Part shown: positions 62,101 through 64,000 of the stretch, in pieces
Layout of the letters: each line of letters opens with the position of its first letter
Position numbering within the stretch: position 1 is the stretch's first letter
NCBI RefSeq assembly: GCF_051401765.1
Contig: NW_027480423.1
Span: 1,240,001 to 1,304,000, forward strand
DNA from: Calliopsis andreniformis
Taxonomy: Eukaryota > Arthropoda > Insecta > Hymenoptera > Andrenidae
Direction: 5' to 3'
Length of the DNA: 64,000 nt
Made by a program: the position numbers and the translations under genes
The notes under the pieces: generated by a model
Database searches by the model: none
Seen by the model: the letters and a program-made list of their open reading frames with translations, nothing else
Told to the model about the DNA's origin: nothing

Positions 62101-64000
62101 TAGGCTTCACTCTATGGCGTTCTTCCGCCACATCGAATAGCTACAACCTCAGAACTCAACGCCAGAAGCATAAGATACAATAAAAATACAACAGTTTTTC
62201 CATCGTATAACAGGAATTATTGCAACTAGTGTGAAAGTAATGGTCATTCCGACGTACCGGCCAATATAGGCTTCACTGTAGGACGTTGCTCCACCAGATC
62301 GAATAGTTAGGGCCTACGAAGTCAACGCCAGAAGCATAAAACACAATATAAATACAACAGCTTTTCCATCGTATATAATGTAAATTTGCAAACAGTGTGA
62401 AAGTAATGGTCATTTCCATGTTCCCGGCAACCTAGACTTCACTCTAGGTTGTTTCTCCACCAGATCGAATAGTTAGGGCCTTAGAAGCCAACGCCCGAAG
62501 CATAAAATACAAAATAAATAAAATACTTTTTCCATCGTATAAAACGAATAATTGCTACCAGTGTGGAAGTTATGGTCATTTCTACGTTCCGGGCATCCTG
62601 GGCTTTACTCTAGGGCGTTCTTCCACCAGATCGAATAGCTAGGGCCTAAGAAGTCAACGCCAGAAGCATAAAATACAATATAAATATCACAGTTTTTCCA
62701 TCGTATAAAACAAATAATAGCAACCAGTGTGAAAGTTATGGTCACTTCTACGTTCCGGGCAACCTAGGCTTCACTCTAGGGCGTTGCTCCACCAGATCAA
62801 ACAGGTAGGACCTTAGAAGTCAACGCCCGAAGCATAAAATACAAAATAAATAGATCAGATTTTTCATTGTATAAAACGAATAATTGCTACCAGTGTAAAA
62901 GTTATGGTCATTTCTACGTTCCGGGCAACCTGGGCTTCACCCTAGGCCGTTGTTCCACCAGATCGAATAGTTAGGGCCTTAGAAGTGAACGCCAGCAGCA
63001 TAAAATACAATATAAATACAACAGTTCTTCCATCATATAAAACGAATAATTGCAACCAGTATGAAAGTGATGGCCATTTCTACGTTCCGGGCAACCTAGG
63101 CTTCACTCTAGGGCGTTGCTCCACCAGATCGAATAGTTAGGGCCTATGAAGTCAACGCCAGAAGCATAAAACACAATAAAGGTGCAACAGTTTTTCCATC
63201 GTGTAACAGGAATAATTGCAACCAGTGTGAAAGTTATGGTCATTTCTACTTCCCAGGCAACCTAGGCTTCACTCTAGGGCGTTGCTCCACCAGATCGAAT
63301 AGTTAGGGCCTTAGAAATCAGCGCCCGAAGCATAAAATGCAAAATAAATAGAACAGTTTTTCATTGTATAAAACGAATAACAGCAACCAGTGTGCAAGTA
63401 CTGGTCATTTCAACGTTCCGGGCAACCTAGGCTTCACTCTAGGGCGTTGCTCCACCAGATCGAATTGTTAGGGCCTTAGAAGTCAACGCCCGAAGCATAA
63501 AGTATAAAATAAATATTACAGTTTTTCCATCGTATAAAACGAATAATTGCTACCAGTGTGAAAGTTATGGTCATTTCTACTTTCCGGGCAACCTAGACTT
63601 CACCCTCTCGCGTTGTTCCACCAGATGGAATAGTTAGGGCCTAAGAAGTCAACGCCAGAAGCATATAAAACGATATAAATACAACAGGTTTTCCATCGTA
63701 TAAAACGAATAATTGCAACCAGTGTGGAAGTTATGGTCATTTCTACGTTCCGGGCAACCTAGGCTTCACTCTAGGGCGGTGCTCCACCAAATCGAATAGC
63801 TAGGGCCTTAGAAGTCAACGCCCGAAGCATAAAATACAAAATAAATAAAACAGTTTTTCCATCGTATAAAACGAATAATTGCTACCAGTGTGAAAGTTAT
63901 GGTCATTTCTACGTTCCGCGAAACCTGGGCTTTACCCTAGGGCGTTGTTCCACCACATGGAATAGTTAGGGCCTAAGAAGCCAACGCCAGAAGCATAAAA
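53159..64000 (+). repeat. Large duplicated block, copy 2 (open at window end)
   Basis: Partner of 36,890-47,235. The left edge lies near 53,159, in a monomer with CCAGATGGAATGGTTAGG. Substitutions noticed include GGGTGCTGC at 53,319 against GGGCGCTGC, TTCACACTAGG at 54,140 against TTCACTCTAGG, and AATAACAGCAACC near 63,375 against AATAACTGCAACC. The last 60 bases hold about three differences, so the match may be weakening there or this may be noise. Confidence 0.85.
60781..61112 (+). repeat. Adjacent monomer duplication
   Basis: Two neighbouring monomers share a rare set: CGTTGATCGAACAG, TAGTCAGGGCC, TTAGCAGTC and CAGTTTGTCCATCATAT. The spacing is exactly 166 bp. The first differs only slightly (AGGGCG against AGAGCG upstream). 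The variant also resembles the monomer at 33,565 and 34,396. It lies inside the 22-monomer segment that copy 1 of the large duplication lacks. Confidence 0.75.

Larger units (their letters stand above)
1..64000 (+). repeat. 166-bp tandem satellite array filling the window
   Basis: Seen: the landmark CCTAGGC recurs at 22, 188, 354, 520, 686, 852 and so on, every 166 bp, to the last base. About 385 monomers are all read on the same strand, as shown by non-palindromic landmarks such as GGGCGTTGCTCC and TTAGGGCC. Monomer length is very stable; only scattered 1-bp indels shift the phase, for example near 4,117 (one A lost) and near 4,740. No unique DNA, transposon or inverted segment interrupts the array. 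Known: satellites of 150-180 bp with higher-order repeats are typical of centromeric or pericentromeric heterochromatin. Inferred: this is a centromere-type satellite from a eukaryote, perhaps a plant. I do not recognise the family, so the species and chromosomal position are open. Confidence 0.97.

Noticed and set aside
1..64000. TTAGGG in most monomers, like a vertebrate-type telomere repeat
   Set aside because: It occurs once per 166 bp within TTAGGGCC and never in tandem, so it is part of the monomer and not telomeric DNA.
1..64000. CRISPR-like regular spacing of conserved blocks
   Set aside because: The intervening sequence is also repeated and homologous between units, there are no unique spacers, and no cas genes are present.
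1..64000. Pol III B-box-like TTCGATCTGG or GTTCGATCT on the minus strand, hinting at a tRNA-derived SINE origin
   Set aside because: The match to GGTTCGANNCC is partial, I see no properly spaced A box, and there is no tRNA-like fold or A-rich tail.
1..64000. Inverted monomers or a strand switch in the array
   Set aside because: Non-palindromic landmarks read on the plus strand throughout. I found no reversed monomer by eye, although a short reversed fragment could be missed.
36890..64000. Large duplication as a possible assembly artefact
   Set aside because: The copies carry many separate substitutions and three whole-monomer length differences, which argues for two real loci. Only long-read evidence can settle it.

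Overview
The whole 64 kb window is satellite DNA. It is one uninterrupted head-to-tail array of a monomer of about 166 bp, roughly 385 copies, all in the same orientation. The array already runs at base 1 and is still running at base 64,000. I see no protein-coding gene, RNA gene, transposon, CRISPR array or unique spacer. Open frames of 60-90 codons exist, but they are chance read-through of the repeat.

The organism must be a eukaryote. A nucleosome-length monomer, megabase-style head-to-tail organisation and nested higher-order repeats (HORs) are typical of centromeric or pericentromeric satellites in plants and many animals. I do not recognise the sequence and cannot name a species. The consensus is about 41% GC. 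In a phase where CCTAGG is position 1, the landmarks are: a hairpin-forming CCTAGG/CTAG pair (about 1-25), GATCGAAT (33-40), TTAGGGCC (43-50), an AT-rich stretch (71-100), a CENP-B-box-like 17-mer on the minus strand (103-119), GTGTGAAAG (131-139) and TACGTTCCGGGC (153-164).

Layout. (1) 1-8,463 and (2) 8,464 to about 15,900 are two related mosaics offset by about 8.46 kb; the second contains its own 3,485-bp (21-monomer) duplication. (3) About 15,900-20,268 continues the same monomer classes and carries a 13-monomer-offset duplication. (4) 20,269 to about 33,560 is a distinct, more homogeneous subfamily whose internal copies sit at exact multiples of 166 bp, several on a 12-monomer (1,992-bp) grid. 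(5) About 33,560-36,889 is a mixed, more divergent stretch. (6) 36,890-47,235 and (8) 53,159-64,000 are a large, near-identical duplication that differs internally by losses or gains of 1, 18 and 22 whole monomers. (7) 47,236-53,158 lies between them and holds short 2-, 3- and 5-monomer local amplifications.

No genes act together here. The functional content, if any, is structural: nucleosome-length units with a conserved dyad and a CENP-B-like motif, evolving by unequal exchange in whole-monomer steps. Variant monomers differ repeatedly at CpG sites with TG or CA products, which suggests cytosine methylation. All identity statements are by-eye comparisons, not computed alignments.
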